Positions 36,666-46,225 of a stretch of DNA of 64,000 bases are shown in pieces. Under the pieces are notes generated by a model, which saw only the letters and a list, made by a program, of their open reading frames with translations, did not search any database and was not told the DNA's origin. This stretch comes from an uncultured Clostridia bacterium. GTDB lineage: Bacteria > Bacillota > Clostridia > TANB77 > CAG-508. Both the position numbers and the translations under genes were made by a program. The DNA lies in NCBI GenBank assembly GCA_934168355.1, contig CAKPNI010000005.1:1-64000 (forward strand), in the 5' to 3' direction. Position 1 is the stretch's first letter; each line of letters opens with the position of its first letter.

Positions 36666-37502
36666 ATGAAAAAAGCACAAAACATAATATGCATAATAGC
36701 ATTAATATTAATAATCGTAATCTTAGGAGGATTATGTTACGGTTATTACAAAAAACAAACATTAAACATATCAAATCCAATAGTAACAATGGAAGTAGAA
36801 AACTATGGAACAATAAAAATAGAGCTATATCCAGACCAAGCGCCAGAAACAGTAAGTAACTTTATAAAATTAGCAAATAACGGATTTTATAATGGATTAA
36901 AATTCCATAGAATAGTAAAAGACTTCATGATACAAGGTGGAGATCCATCAGGAGATGGTACAGGTTCACCAAAACTTTCAGACTTATATAATAATGATGA
37001 TGAAAATGCTACATACAAATATTCAGATGGAACAGATGCAAAAGGTTCTGACAATTATTCTATTACAGGTGAATTTGTAGCAAATGGATATGATAAAAAC
37101 ACTTTAAATTTAACAGAGGGCACAATTGCAATGGCAAGAAGTGATTATACCTCATATTCTCCAACATTAGCTACTGAATCTTATAATTCTGGAAGTTCAC
37201 AATTTTTCATTATGACATCAAATGACCATACAAATTTAAGCGGATATTATGCTGGATTTGGTAAAGTAATAGAGGGAATGGATGTTGTTAAAGAAATTTC
37301 AAATGTTGAATGTAAAGCAAAAGAGAATAGTGATGGGGAAAGTTCGGGAACATCAGAAATATCAACACCTGTAAATGATGTTAAAATTACATCAGTATCT
37401 GTAGAAACAAATGGTGTAGATTATGGTATGCCAAAAACTTTGAAACCATTTAATTATATGCAATGGTTATATGCTCAATATGGATTAACATATAATAAAT
37501 AA
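36666..37502 (+). CDS. Membrane-anchored cyclophilin-type peptidyl-prolyl isomerase
   Basis: 278 residues: one N-terminal membrane helix (about 6-26), then the cyclophilin barrel with GTIKIELYPDQAPETVSNF, LKFHRIVKDFMIQGGDP, GTIAMAR, SQFFIMT and YAGFGKVIEGMDVV. The catalytic Arg is in FHRIV. The insert between QGGDP and the GTIAMAR strand (about 45 residues) is longer than in minimal bacterial forms. It probably folds exported proteins. ATG 36666 follows AGAGGAGGA; the longer frame upstream is repeat. Confidence 0.92.
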   Translation: MKKAQNIICIIALILIIVILGGLCYGYYKKQTLNISNPIVTMEVENYGTIKIELYPDQAPETVSNFIKLANNGFYNGLKFHRIVKDFMIQGGDPSGDGTGSPKLSDLYNNDDENATYKYSDGTDAKGSDNYSITGEFVANGYDKNTLNLTEGTIAMARSDYTSYSPTLATESYNSGSSQFFIMTSNDHTNLSGYYAGFGKVIEGMDVVKEISNVECKAKENSDGESSGTSEISTPVNDVKITSVSVETNGVDYGMPKTLKPFNYMQWLYAQYGLTYNK

Positions 37503-37546
37503 AAATAAAGACAAAAAGAAGTAAAATTCTTTTTGTCTTTATTTTA
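37503..37546. terminator. Bidirectional terminator between convergent genes
   Basis: AAATAAAGACAAAAAGAA pairs with TTCTTTTTGTCTTTATTT; A and T runs on both sides serve both the cyclophilin gene and crp/fnr. Confidence 0.9.
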
Positions 37547-38177
37547 TGAGATAAGTATTGTAAATGTATTTCCTTTTTTTTTGATAAATCCTTCTTCTTT
37601 TAAATGTGATAACTCCCTCATCATAGCACTTCTGTCAACACTTAAATAATCTGCCAAATCTGTCAAAGAGAAGGGAAGTGTAAATGTTTTGCTAAGAGTT
37701 CTTGTAGACAGTAAATTAAAGTAAGTAAGTAATTTATCTCTGATATTTTTTTTAGTTAAAAGTTCAATTCTGGTATTTAATTTTATAGTATTATTCATAA
37801 TCAAAATAGGTAAGTTCCTTTCTAATTTTTCATGAAATTTGCATTTGGAATTACATTCTTTCATAATATTATCATAAATAAAGCTTAAAATTTCACAATT
37901 TTCTTTGGCTTCTACAAATAGCTCATTATTAGTATTTGTAGGATATAAAACCTCTCCAAAAATATCATATTGGGTAAATTGAAAAATTATTGTCTTATTA
38001 CCATTAAAATCATATCTTATCAAATTAGCGGTACCGAGTAAGTAAAATGCACATTTGATTTCTTTTTTCTATATATGTTGTAATTACTTCTCCTTTTTTA
38101 AATGAACGCTTTGTTACTTTATTGCAACTATTACTAAAGTCTTCAAAAAAAGTTGAAGAATTAAAATCTACTATCAT
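37544..38177 (-). CDS. Crp/Fnr-family regulator, split by an in-frame CGG needing a +1 shift
   Basis: On the minus strand ATG 38177 follows AAAGGTGAT and encodes MIVDFNSSTFFEDFSNSC...KGEVITTYIEKRNQMCILLT. Then CGG (38036-38034) leads to TAA two codons later. Skipping the C gives LLTGTANLIRYDFNGNKTII and continues to the stop at 37544. The sum is 210 residues with a cNMP-binding-like beta roll (YDIFGEVLYP) and a wHTH (FSLTDLADYLSVDRSAMMRELSHL). The Gly at the join is the usual turn Gly of the beta roll. No Fnr-type N-terminal Cys cluster is obvious, so the ligand is unknown. This is the only minus-strand example, and its CGG is followed by T, not A. Confidence 0.87.
38034..38036 (-). other. 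Candidate +1 recoding site in crp/fnr, ACT C GGT
   Basis: Minus-strand CGG in frame with the upstream 47 codons; the downstream frame begins GGT ACC GCT AAT. It shows that the fourth base need not be A. Confidence 0.85.
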
Positions 38178-38214
38178 TTTAAATCACCTTTCTAAGAAAA
38201 TATATCATAAAAAT

Positions 38215-38228
38215 GTTGCATTTGCAAC
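38215..38228. promoter_or_regulatory. GTTGCA-TT-TGCAAC palindrome upstream of the Crp/Fnr regulator
   Basis: A perfect 6-bp inverted repeat with a 2-bp centre lies about 40 bases upstream of the regulator's ATG. Its size and position fit an operator for a dimeric HTH protein, possibly autoregulation. Confidence 0.45.
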
Positions 38229-38508
38229 AGAAAACAAAAATATTACAAGAATATTACGGAAGTATTACAAAAATATTAATAGAAGATAACATTTTAATGA
38301 CATTTAAGAAAAATGTTAAAAAAATGTCGAATAATGTTATAATAGACTGAAATAATGAATAGGAAGAGTCAATCACGAGAAACATAAGAGCTTTAGGACT
38401 ACTAATATTGATAGAAATTAATAAAAAAGTAGCATTTTAAATTTGTTTATGATATACTATAGCCTAGATTGAGTAATAAGAACATTACAAAGCCAAAGGA
38501 GGCAGAAA
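38229..38508 (+). promoter_or_regulatory. Gene-free leader with two extended -10 promoters for the nrdD-like gene
   Basis: No gene is visible between the regulator and the nrdD-like gene. TGTTATAAT (38335-38343) and TGATATACT (about 38448-38456) are extended -10 elements reading toward nrdD. Several ATATTACNNNAATATTAC-like direct repeats lie at 38240-38280. Confidence 0.5.
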
Positions 38509-39996
38509 TTGAAAGTAATAAAAAGAGATGGAAGAGTAGTAGACTATGATAGAAATAAAATTTTAATTGCGATTGAAAAAGCCAATAATGAAGTATTAGA
38601 TGATAAAGAAAAAGCAAACAAAGAAGATATAAAAATAATAACAGGCTATATAGAAAAAATAGATAAAAAACGAATTTTGGTTGAAGATATGCAAGATATA
38701 ATAGAACAAAAATTAATGGAAATAGGAAAATATGAGCTTGCAAAAAAATATATTGTATATAGATACACAAGAGCGTTAGTTAGAAAAAGCAATACTACAG
38801 ATGAAACTATACTTGGTTTAATAAGACATCAAAATAGAATAAATGAAGAAAATTCAAAAGATATCTTACAAGCTTCTATGCAAAGAGATTATATAGCAGG
38901 TGAGGTCTCAAGGGATCTTACCAAAAGACTATTATTACCAGAAAAAATATCTAAGGCAAATGAAGATGGAATTTTATATTTTCATAATGCAGATTATTTT
39001 ATACAACCAATTATAAATTATTGTGTTACATCTGTAAAAGATATGTTATATAATGGAACGACAATGAATGATGAGCCAATAGATGTACCAAAAACATTTG
39101 AAAAAGCTTGCAATATTTTAACACAAATTATTGCACAAGTTGGAAGCAATATATATGGAAAACAATATATAGATTTAAGTTGTTTGGGAAAATTTTTAAG
39201 AGTAAGTAAAGAAAATTACAAAAATGAATTTAAAGACAAAATAAATTCTAATTTGTTGGAAAATGAAATAAATAATTATGAGGAAAATCAACTAGAAGAG
39301 GGAATAAAAACAATAAAATATCAGCTGAGAACATTAAATACAAAGGGGGGAAAAAGCCAAAATGTTGTAATATACTTAGACTTAAATCAAGAAAAAGAAT
39401 ACTTAGAAGAAAATTTAAAAATTAAAGAAGAAATACTAAAGCAAATGCCAAAAGACATAAGTGAAGAAAAATACAAATTTCGTGGAAAGTTTAATCAGGG
39501 AATTGTAAGTATAAATTTACCACAAATAGCATTAGCTTCTGATGAAAATGAGAAAAATTTTTACCGAATCTTAGATGATAGATTAGAACTATGTAAAGAA
39601 GCGCTAATGTGTAGGCATTACCAACTACTTGGAACTGTTTCAGATGTAAGCCCAATACTTTGGCAAAATGGTGGAATTGCAAGACTAAAAACAGGAGAGA
39701 AAATAGACAAATTATTATACAGTAAATACTCAAATTTATCATTAGGTTATATAGGGACAAATGAAATGGCGGAATTATTAAAAAAGGAAAGTTCAATAGA
39801 AGAAAAAAACAAATTTATAATTAGTGTTATAAAAATTATGAAAGAAACAATAGAAAAATGGAAAAAAGAAACTAACATAGACTTTGTCTTAGACGGTCAT
39901 CCGCCTGAAAATGTTGGCTATAAATTTGCGGCTAAAGACAAAGAAAGGTATGGAATTATCAAAAATGTAACAGATAAAGGTTACTACACAAATTAA
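38509..39996 (+). CDS. Anaerobic ribonucleotide reductase (NrdD)-like protein, internally deleted and C-terminally truncated
   Basis: 495 residues against about 700 for NrdD. The N-terminal ATP-cone (MKVIKRDGRVVDYDRNKIL), QRDYIAGEVSRDLTKRLLLP, NYCVTSVKDML with one active-site Cys, FNQGIVSINLPQIAL and LSLGYIGTNEM are conserved. The segment carrying the second catalytic Cys (CxxKRMYPD type) is absent between about residues 315 and 330, and the protein ends right after VTDKGYYTN, so the Zn-Cys4 site and the glycyl-radical loop are missing. The reading frame is clean and no CGG is involved. No nrdG follows. It is probably inactive as a reductase: a decaying gene or a regulatory derivative. TTG 38509 follows AAAGGAGG. 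Confidence 0.7.
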   Translation: MKVIKRDGRVVDYDRNKILIAIEKANNEVLDDKEKANKEDIKIITGYIEKIDKKRILVEDMQDIIEQKLMEIGKYELAKKYIVYRYTRALVRKSNTTDETILGLIRHQNRINEENSKDILQASMQRDYIAGEVSRDLTKRLLLPEKISKANEDGILYFHNADYFIQPIINYCVTSVKDMLYNGTTMNDEPIDVPKTFEKACNILTQIIAQVGSNIYGKQYIDLSCLGKFLRVSKENYKNEFKDKINSNLLENEINNYEENQLEEGIKTIKYQLRTLNTKGGKSQNVVIYLDLNQEKEYLEENLKIKEEILKQMPKDISEEKYKFRGKFNQGIVSINLPQIALASDENEKNFYRILDDRLELCKEALMCRHYQLLGTVSDVSPILWQNGGIARLKTGEKIDKLLYSKYSNLSLGYIGTNEMAELLKKESSIEEKNKFIISVIKIMKETIEKWKKETNIDFVLDGHPPENVGYKFAAKDKERYGIIKNVTDKGYYTN

Positions 39997-40043
39997 TATA
40001 AATTGCATAATAAATATGCTTTAAATGAAAGGAAGGATAACAA

Positions 40044-41180
40044 ATGTTAAAAAAAGTAGGAATTTTAATTAATGGTGGAGATGCACCTGGGCTAAATGCG
40101 GTAATTCGTGCAATAACAAGAACTGCAGAAAAAAATGGAGTTGAATGCTATGGCTTTATAGATGGATTTAATGGATTATTAAATAACAATTATGTAAAAC
40201 TTGACCATGAACAAATTACATCAGGAATATTACATAAAGGTGGTGCAATAATAGGTTCATCATTGAATTCTAATGTATTTAATTATAAAGTAATAGAAAA
40301 TGGAAAAGAAGTTTATAAAGATTTATCAGAGGTATGTGTGCAAAATCTAAAAAATGATGGAATAGACTGTTTATTTACATTAGGAGGAGATAGTACACAA
40401 AAATCTGCAAGAGACTTTTCTTTAAGAGGAATAAATGTAATAGGTGTCCCAAAAACAATAGATAATGATGTTGCATGTACTGATGTAACATTTGGCTTTA
40501 ACACAGCAGTATCTGTTGCAACAGAGGCCTTAGATAGACTTCATACAACTGCAGAAACACATAACAGAATAATGGTATTAGAAGTTATGGGAAGATATGC
40601 AGGTTGGATAACACTAGAATCTGCAATAGCAGGTGGAGCAGATGTAGCACTTCTTCCAGAAATACCTTATGATATGGATAAAGTAGTAGAAAAAATTCAG
40701 GCAAGACAAAAAGCAGGTAAAAACTTTAGTGTAGTTGTAGTATCAGAGGGAGCATATCCAAAAGGAGGAAGCATTTCTGTAAAAGATACAAGAGAAGGTG
40801 GAAAAGGAGTTATAAATATTCAATTAGGTGGAGCAGGAGATATTGTAGCAAAAGAGCTTGAAAGACGTACAGGTTTAATTTCAAGAAATACAACACTTGG
40901 ATATATGCAAAGAGGAGGAACTCCAACATCAACAGATAGAATATTATCAACAAAATATGGAGCAAAAGCTATGGAACTTGCTTTAGAAGGAAAATTTAAT
41001 GTTTTAACAGTATTAAAAAATGGAAAACTTGATTATGTTTCATTAGAAGATGTAGTTGGAAATAACAAAGTTATAGGTGCAGTAGAAGGCGGAACAGAAG
41101 ATAGCAATATGAAAGTTGTAAAAATGGATGATGATTTAATAAAAACAGCAAGAGATATTGGTATTTGTTTAGGAGACTAA
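40044..41180 (+). CDS. pfkA: 6-phosphofructokinase
   Basis: 378 residues, PfkA family, longer than the 320-residue bacterial form. GGDAPGLNAVIRA, the GGDST site, PKTIDNDV, MGRYAGWITLESAIAGGAD and LGYMQRGGTPTSTDR are visible. The pair Ser (in GGDST) and Lys (in PKTIDND) differs from the Gly/Gly of classical ATP enzymes; the Lys is typical of PPi-using and long ATP groups, so the phosphoryl donor is uncertain. It acts in glycolysis with pgi and ldh of this window. ATG 40044 follows GAAAGGAAGG. Confidence 0.9.
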   Translation: MLKKVGILINGGDAPGLNAVIRAITRTAEKNGVECYGFIDGFNGLLNNNYVKLDHEQITSGILHKGGAIIGSSLNSNVFNYKVIENGKEVYKDLSEVCVQNLKNDGIDCLFTLGGDSTQKSARDFSLRGINVIGVPKTIDNDVACTDVTFGFNTAVSVATEALDRLHTTAETHNRIMVLEVMGRYAGWITLESAIAGGADVALLPEIPYDMDKVVEKIQARQKAGKNFSVVVVSEGAYPKGGSISVKDTREGGKGVINIQLGGAGDIVAKELERRTGLISRNTTLGYMQRGGTPTSTDRILSTKYGAKAMELALEGKFNVLTVLKNGKLDYVSLEDVVGNNKVIGAVEGGTEDSNMKVVKMDDDLIKTARDIGICLGD

Positions 41181-41189
41181 AGATATGAA

Positions 41190-41233
41190 AAAATATGCCA
41201 ACATGTTTTTGACAATATGTTGGTATTTTTAAT
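41190..41233 (+). terminator. Rho-independent terminator after pfk
   Basis: ATATGCCAACAT pairs with ATGTTGGTAT and is followed by TTTTTAAT. Confidence 0.8.
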
Positions 41234-41263
41234 AAGTACTTTATCAAAAAAGGAATTTATAAG

Positions 41264-42091
41264 ATGGAAAGATATAAACAAATAGAAAGAACAATAATAA
41301 CAACATATAGAAAACAAATATGGTCGAAATTTATAAAAGCTATAACAGAATACAAAATGATAGAAGATGGCGATAAAATAGGAATATGTATATCAGGCGG
41401 AAAGGATTCAATGCTACTTGCCAAATGCTTTCAGGAACTAAAAAGGCATGGAAAAAATAATTTTGATATAGAATTTATTGTAATGAATCCCGGATATAAT
41501 GAAAAAAATAAAAACAAAATAATAGAAAATAGCAAAATTTTAGATATTCCAATAACAATGTTTGAAACAGATATATTTGAAAGAGTTGAAAAAATGGAAG
41601 ACCATGAATGCTATTTATGTGCTAGAATGAGAAGAGGATATTTATATAAAAAAGCACAAGAACTTGGGTGCAATAAAATAGCATTAGGGCATCATTTTGA
41701 TGATGTAATAGAAACTGTATTAATGGGAATGTTGTTTGCTGGTAAAATGCAAACAATGATGCCAAAATTAAAAAGTACATCACATCCGGGAATGGAACTT
41801 ATTAGACCACTTTATTTGGTAAGAGAAAATGATATAATAAGTTGGATGAATTATAATGAATTAGAATTTATAAAATGTGCTTGTAAAATAACAGAAAGGC
41901 AAGCAAAAAAACGCACCGAGGGCGGGAAGACTTCAAAGAGAGCAGAAACAAAAGAATTGATAAAGCAGCTTAAAGAAAAATATGAAAATTCTGATATAAA
42001 TATTTTTAATAGTACAAAAAATGTTAATTTGGATACTATTTTATCATACAAAAAAGATGGAAAAATTATAAACTTTTTAGATGAATATTAG
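41264..42091 (+). CDS. TtcA-family tRNA-thiolation ATPase (PP-loop)
   Basis: 275 residues. PP-loop ISGGKDSMLLAKCF, the CxxC in HECYLCARMRRG and LGHHFDDVIETVLMGML are the TtcA signature; a further Cys pair, FIKCACKITERQ, completes three Fe-S ligands. TtcA makes 2-thiocytidine at tRNA position 32, which in E. coli lies in the anticodon loop of some Arg tRNAs. This is worth noting because Arg-box decoding looks unusual here. Whether the substrate is C32 is not shown by sequence. Confidence 0.85.
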   Translation: MERYKQIERTIITTYRKQIWSKFIKAITEYKMIEDGDKIGICISGGKDSMLLAKCFQELKRHGKNNFDIEFIVMNPGYNEKNKNKIIENSKILDIPITMFETDIFERVEKMEDHECYLCARMRRGYLYKKAQELGCNKIALGHHFDDVIETVLMGMLFAGKMQTMMPKLKSTSHPGMELIRPLYLVRENDIISWMNYNELEFIKCACKITERQAKKRTEGGKTSKRAETKELIKQLKEKYENSDINIFNSTKNVNLDTILSYKKDGKIINFLDEY

Positions 42092-42092
42092 T

Positions 42093-42186
42093 TTTTTGCA
42101 AAAGGACCGTTTCTTTTTCCATTGGGACCGTTTCATTTCGCGAAAAGAAACGGTCCCAATGAGAAAAGAAACGATCTTATCGGAAA
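42093..42186 (+). repeat. Compound REP-like element upstream of the amylase gene
   Basis: A half copy (AAAGGACCGTTTCTTTTTCC) is followed by the full palindrome ATTGGGACCGTTTCATTTCGCGAAAAGAAACGGTCCCAAT (42120-42159) and a tail AAAAGAAACGATCTTATCGG. It opens a false 25-codon extension of the amylase frame. Confidence 0.88.
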
Positions 42187-42196
42187 AAGAAAGAAG

Positions 42197-43648
42197 ATGG
42201 AAAAACAAATGAAACAAATAAATGGAACAATATTACAATATTTTGAATGGTATTTAGATGTGCCAGAAGGGCTATGGAACAAAATAAAAAATGAAGCAGA
42301 AGACCTAAGTAAACTTGGAATAACGTCAGTATGGCTTCCACCTGCATACAAGGGAATAAATGGTAAAAATGAAGTAGGATATGGTGTTTATGACCTTTAT
42401 GACTTAGGAGAATTTGACCAAAAAGGAACGATACCAACAAAATATGGAACAAAAGATGAATACCTAAGGGCAATAGAAAGCTTAAAACAAAACGGAATAA
42501 ATGTATATGCTGATATTGTATTAAATCATAAAATGGGAGCTGACAAAGAGCAAGATATTTTGGCAAATAAATGTGAATGGGCAGACCACAATAAAGAGGG
42601 AGATATTGAAAAAATAAAAGCAGCAACAAGATATACATTTCCTGCGAGGCATCATCAATATTCAGATTTTGAGTGGAATTGGACTCATTTTACAGGAATA
42701 GATGTAAATAGTGCAACAGGTGAACATGCAATTTTTAAATTCAAAGATAAAAAATGGCAGACAAGTGTAGATAATGAGTTTGCAAATTTTGATTATTTAA
42801 TGGGAGCAGATTTGGATTTTTCAAACCGCGAGGTTGTAGAGGAATGTAAAAAATGGGGATTATGGTATCAGAAACTTACTAGAGTAGATGGATTTAGGCT
42901 AGATGCAGTAAAACATATATCTTCAGATTTTTATAAAGGATGGCTTACATATATAAGAAATCAAACTCAAAAAGAATTATTTACTGTTGGAGAATATTGG
43001 TCAACAGATGTAGATAAACTTCATAAATATTTAACTGAAGTTGATGGAATAATGTCTTTATTTGATGTGCCTTTACATAATAATTTTTATAATGCATCTA
43101 CAAATCCTAATTTTGATATGTCAAAACTTTTAGATAGAACATTAATAAAAGAAAATTCTGCAAAAGCAGTAACATTTGTAGATAACCATGATACGCAGCC
43201 CGGACAAGCCTTGCAAAGTTTTGTTGAACCTTGGATGAAGCAATTAGCATATGCTACAATTTTACTTAGACAAGACGGATATCCATGTGTTTTTTATGGA
43301 GATTTATTTGGAATACCACATTCAAATGTCAAACCAGTTGCTATGATTAAGACACTTATGGCTTTAAGAAAGCTAAAAGCTTATGGAAGACAACATGATT
43401 ATTTTGACCACCCAAACATTATAGGTTGGTCGCGTGAAGGAGATAATAGGCATTTAGATTCAGGTTTAGCTGTGATTGGCTCTAATTCTTTTGATGCGGA
43501 AAAAAGAATGTATGTTGGAACAAGTTTTGCGGGTGAGAAATTTATTGATTGCTTGGATAACTGCTCTGATGTTATTACTATTGATAGTGATGGATGTGGT
43601 GTGTTTAAAGTTAAAGGTAAGAGTTGTTCTGTTTGGGTGAGAAAGTAA
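42197..43648 (+). CDS. Cytoplasmic alpha-amylase (GH13)
   Basis: 483 residues without signal peptide. GH13 regions: DIVLNHKMGAD (I), GFRLDAVKHI with the nucleophile Asp (II), GEYWSTD with the acid Glu (III) and FVDNHDTQ with the third Asp (IV). The start NGTILQYFEWY is typical of the AmyA-type intracellular enzymes that cut maltodextrins or glycogen. ATG 42197 follows AAAGAAAGAAG; the upstream open frame is repeat. Confidence 0.93.
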   Translation: MEKQMKQINGTILQYFEWYLDVPEGLWNKIKNEAEDLSKLGITSVWLPPAYKGINGKNEVGYGVYDLYDLGEFDQKGTIPTKYGTKDEYLRAIESLKQNGINVYADIVLNHKMGADKEQDILANKCEWADHNKEGDIEKIKAATRYTFPARHHQYSDFEWNWTHFTGIDVNSATGEHAIFKFKDKKWQTSVDNEFANFDYLMGADLDFSNREVVEECKKWGLWYQKLTRVDGFRLDAVKHISSDFYKGWLTYIRNQTQKELFTVGEYWSTDVDKLHKYLTEVDGIMSLFDVPLHNNFYNASTNPNFDMSKLLDRTLIKENSAKAVTFVDNHDTQPGQALQSFVEPWMKQLAYATILLRQDGYPCVFYGDLFGIPHSNVKPVAMIKTLMALRKLKAYGRQHDYFDHPNIIGWSREGDNRHLDSGLAVIGSNSFDAEKRMYVGTSFAGEKFIDCLDNCSDVITIDSDGCGVFKVKGKSCSVWVRK

Positions 43649-43686
43649 ATATTAAGGATACAATAAAAAATAAAGGGGAATAATAA

Positions 43687-44793
43687 ATGAAAGAAATGAT
43701 AAAAAAAGAAAGAAAATCAAATATTGAACTTCTAAGAATAATTTCAATGTGTTTAATAATATATCATCATTTTTCTTTAAACTTAGGAATAATAGAAGGC
43801 TACGATATAAGTAAAACAATGATTTTCGGAATTTTGGGAGGAATTGGAGGAAAAATTGGTGTTGCTTGTTACATATTAACAACAGGATATTTTAGTGTAG
43901 AAAAAGATTTCAATGTAAAAAGAGTATTTAAACTATGGTTACAAATATTTTGTTATTCTGTTGGCTTTATGCTTTTTTTCAGAATAACAGGAATAGAAAA
44001 ATTAAACAAAGTAGATACAATAAAAACTTTTTTTCCATTTGCATATAACCAATATTGGTTTATGACAGCATATTTATATTTGATGATTTTAACACCATTT
44101 ATTAATAAACTTTTAAATGTATTAAAACAACAAGATTATAAAAAAATGATTGTGGTGTTAACAATATTTTTTGTTATAATTCCAACCATTTTTTATTCTG
44201 ATGGAATGATTGGCAGTACACTAACACCAATAGGAGTAATATTGTTTGTATATTTATACATAATTGGTGGCTATATAAAATTATATGGATTAAAATATTT
44301 TGAAAATAAAAAAGTTAAAAATATGGTTTTAATTGTTTTAGGATATGCAATCATAACTTGTTTAGTACTAATAGGGAAAAAATTAGAACAATATAATGCA
44401 TTTTGGAATGAAATATTTGGATATTATAGAGAGCTAAACTCTATTTTTATTTTAATACCATCAATATCGTTATTTTATATATTTAAAGAAATTGACATAG
44501 GATGTAACAAAATTATCAATTATTTTGCTAGTATTAGCTTAGGAGTATATTTGTTTCATGAAAGTAATTTTATGAGATATCGCTTGTGGCATGAAATAAT
44601 TACAATGGAAAAAATTCAAAGATTACATGGTGGAGTAATTACGGGGCTTGTAATTTCAATAATTGTATTTTATGCTATTACAGCAATTATAGAATTTTTT
44701 AGAATTAATTTAATAGAGAAAAATATATTGAAAAGCAAAATAATAAATAAATTATTTAAAAAAATTGATAATTTTATGTCAATACATGCATAA
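43687..44793 (+). CDS. Membrane acyltransferase (acyltransferase 3 family)
   Basis: 368 residues, about ten hydrophobic helices. RKSNIELLRIISMCLIIYHHF carries the family's R...H motif, the catalytic His in YHH. Relatives O-acetylate surface polysaccharides or teichoic acids; the substrate is not predictable. It is between the amylase and der genes, with no polysaccharide genes nearby. Confidence 0.85.
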   Translation: MKEMIKKERKSNIELLRIISMCLIIYHHFSLNLGIIEGYDISKTMIFGILGGIGGKIGVACYILTTGYFSVEKDFNVKRVFKLWLQIFCYSVGFMLFFRITGIEKLNKVDTIKTFFPFAYNQYWFMTAYLYLMILTPFINKLLNVLKQQDYKKMIVVLTIFFVIIPTIFYSDGMIGSTLTPIGVILFVYLYIIGGYIKLYGLKYFENKKVKNMVLIVLGYAIITCLVLIGKKLEQYNAFWNEIFGYYRELNSIFILIPSISLFYIFKEIDIGCNKIINYFASISLGVYLFHESNFMRYRLWHEIITMEKIQRLHGGVITGLVISIIVFYAITAIIEFFRINLIEKNILKSKIINKLFKKIDNFMSIHA

Positions 44794-44819
44794 AAATTAG
44801 AGATGATTTTATGTAAAGG

Positions 44820-44848
44820 TTGCCAAAAAATAAAAAATGTAGTAAAAT
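44820..44848 (+). promoter_or_regulatory. Sigma-A-type promoter of der
   Basis: TTGCCA (44820-44825), 17-bp spacer, TAAAAT (44843-44848), 28 bases before the start. Confidence 0.75.
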
Positions 44849-44875
44849 ATAACAATGTAAGAAGAGGTGAAATAA

Positions 44876-46207
44876 ATGTCAAAACCAGTAGTAGCAATAA
44901 TAGGAAGACCAAATGTTGGAAAATCAACATTTTTTAATTATATAGTAGGAAGTAGAATATCAATAGTAGAAGACACTCCGGGAGTAACAAGAGATAGAAT
45001 ATATGGAGAAAGTAACTGGAGAGGAAGAAATTTTACATTAATAGACACAGGAGGAATCGAGCCAGAAAAAAATGATGTAATATTAACTCAAATGAGACTT
45101 CAAGCAAATATAGCAATAGATATAGCAGATGTAATAATATTTGTAACAGATGTGCGTCAAGGAGTTACAGCAGCAGATGAAGAAATTGCATTAATGCTTA
45201 AAAAGTCTAAAAAGCCGATAATACTAGTATGTAATAAAGCAGACAGTTTTCAAAAATTTCAATCAGACATATATGAATTCTACAACTTAGGAATAGGAGA
45301 CCCAATGCCAGTATCTGCAAGTAATGCACAAGGAATTGGTGATGTATTAGATAAAGTTTATGATAATCTTCCAAAAGAAGCAGAGAACGATGAAGATAAT
45401 GAAAGAATAAAAGTAGCAGTAATTGGAAAACCTAATGTTGGAAAATCATCATTAATAAATAAAATTTTAGGTGAAAACAGAAATATAGTAAGTAATATTG
45501 CAGGAACAACCCGTGATGCAATAGATTCATATTTTGAAAATGAACATGGAAAATATACATTTATTGATACAGCAGGAATTAGAAGAAAAAGCAAGGTTAC
45601 AGAAAAAATTGAAAAATACAGTGTACTTAGGTCTTTGTTTGCAATAGAAAGAGCAGATGTATGTTTAATGTTAATAGATGCAAATGAGGGCGTAACAGAC
45701 CAAGATGCCAAAATTGCGGGAGAAGCACATGAGGCAGGAAAAGGTATAATACTTGTTGTAAATAAATGGGATGAATATGAAAAAGATACAGGAACATTAG
45801 AAAAATACAGAAAAGCAATATATGAAAAATTATCATATTTATCGTATGCACCGGTAATGTTTATTTCTGCTAAAACTGGTCAAAGAGTAGATAAATTATT
45901 CGGAATGATAAATGATGTGGCAGAGCAAAATGCTAAGAGAGTTACGACAAGCCAGTTGAATCAAGTTATAAATGAGGCAATTGCGATTGTGCAACCACCA
46001 TCAGATAAAGGTAAAAAGCTTAAAATTTTTTATGGCACACAAGCTTCAACAAAACCACCAACATTTGTTATATTTGTAAATTCAAAGGATTTATTCCATT
46101 TTTCATATGAGAGATATTTAGTAAATCAAATAAGAAAAGAATTTGGATTACAAGGCACACCTATTAGAATTATTGTAAGAGAAAAATTGGACAAAGACAT
46201 GATATAA
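44876..46207 (+). CDS. der: Ribosome assembly GTPase Der (EngA)
   Basis: 443 residues with two tandem GTPase domains. G1 motifs GRPNVGKSTFFN and GKPNVGKSSLIN, G3 DTGGIE and DTAGIRRKS, G4 NKAD and NKWD, then the KH-like C-terminal domain (FYGTQASTKPPTFVIFVN). It is required for 50S maturation. SD AAGAGGTG precedes ATG 44876. The HipA-like gene follows after 18 bases. Confidence 0.96.
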   Translation: MSKPVVAIIGRPNVGKSTFFNYIVGSRISIVEDTPGVTRDRIYGESNWRGRNFTLIDTGGIEPEKNDVILTQMRLQANIAIDIADVIIFVTDVRQGVTAADEEIALMLKKSKKPIILVCNKADSFQKFQSDIYEFYNLGIGDPMPVSASNAQGIGDVLDKVYDNLPKEAENDEDNERIKVAVIGKPNVGKSSLINKILGENRNIVSNIAGTTRDAIDSYFENEHGKYTFIDTAGIRRKSKVTEKIEKYSVLRSLFAIERADVCLMLIDANEGVTDQDAKIAGEAHEAGKGIILVVNKWDEYEKDTGTLEKYRKAIYEKLSYLSYAPVMFISAKTGQRVDKLFGMINDVAEQNAKRVTTSQLNQVINEAIAIVQPPSDKGKKLKIFYGTQASTKPPTFVIFVNSKDLFHFSYERYLVNQIRKEFGLQGTPIRIIVREKLDKDMI

Positions 46208-46225
46208 AAAGGATGTTAAATAATT

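Noticed and set aside
42181..42186. CGGA upstream of the amylase gene as a recoding site
   Set aside because: It lies in the repeat-derived leader before the real start at 42197, not in coding sequence.
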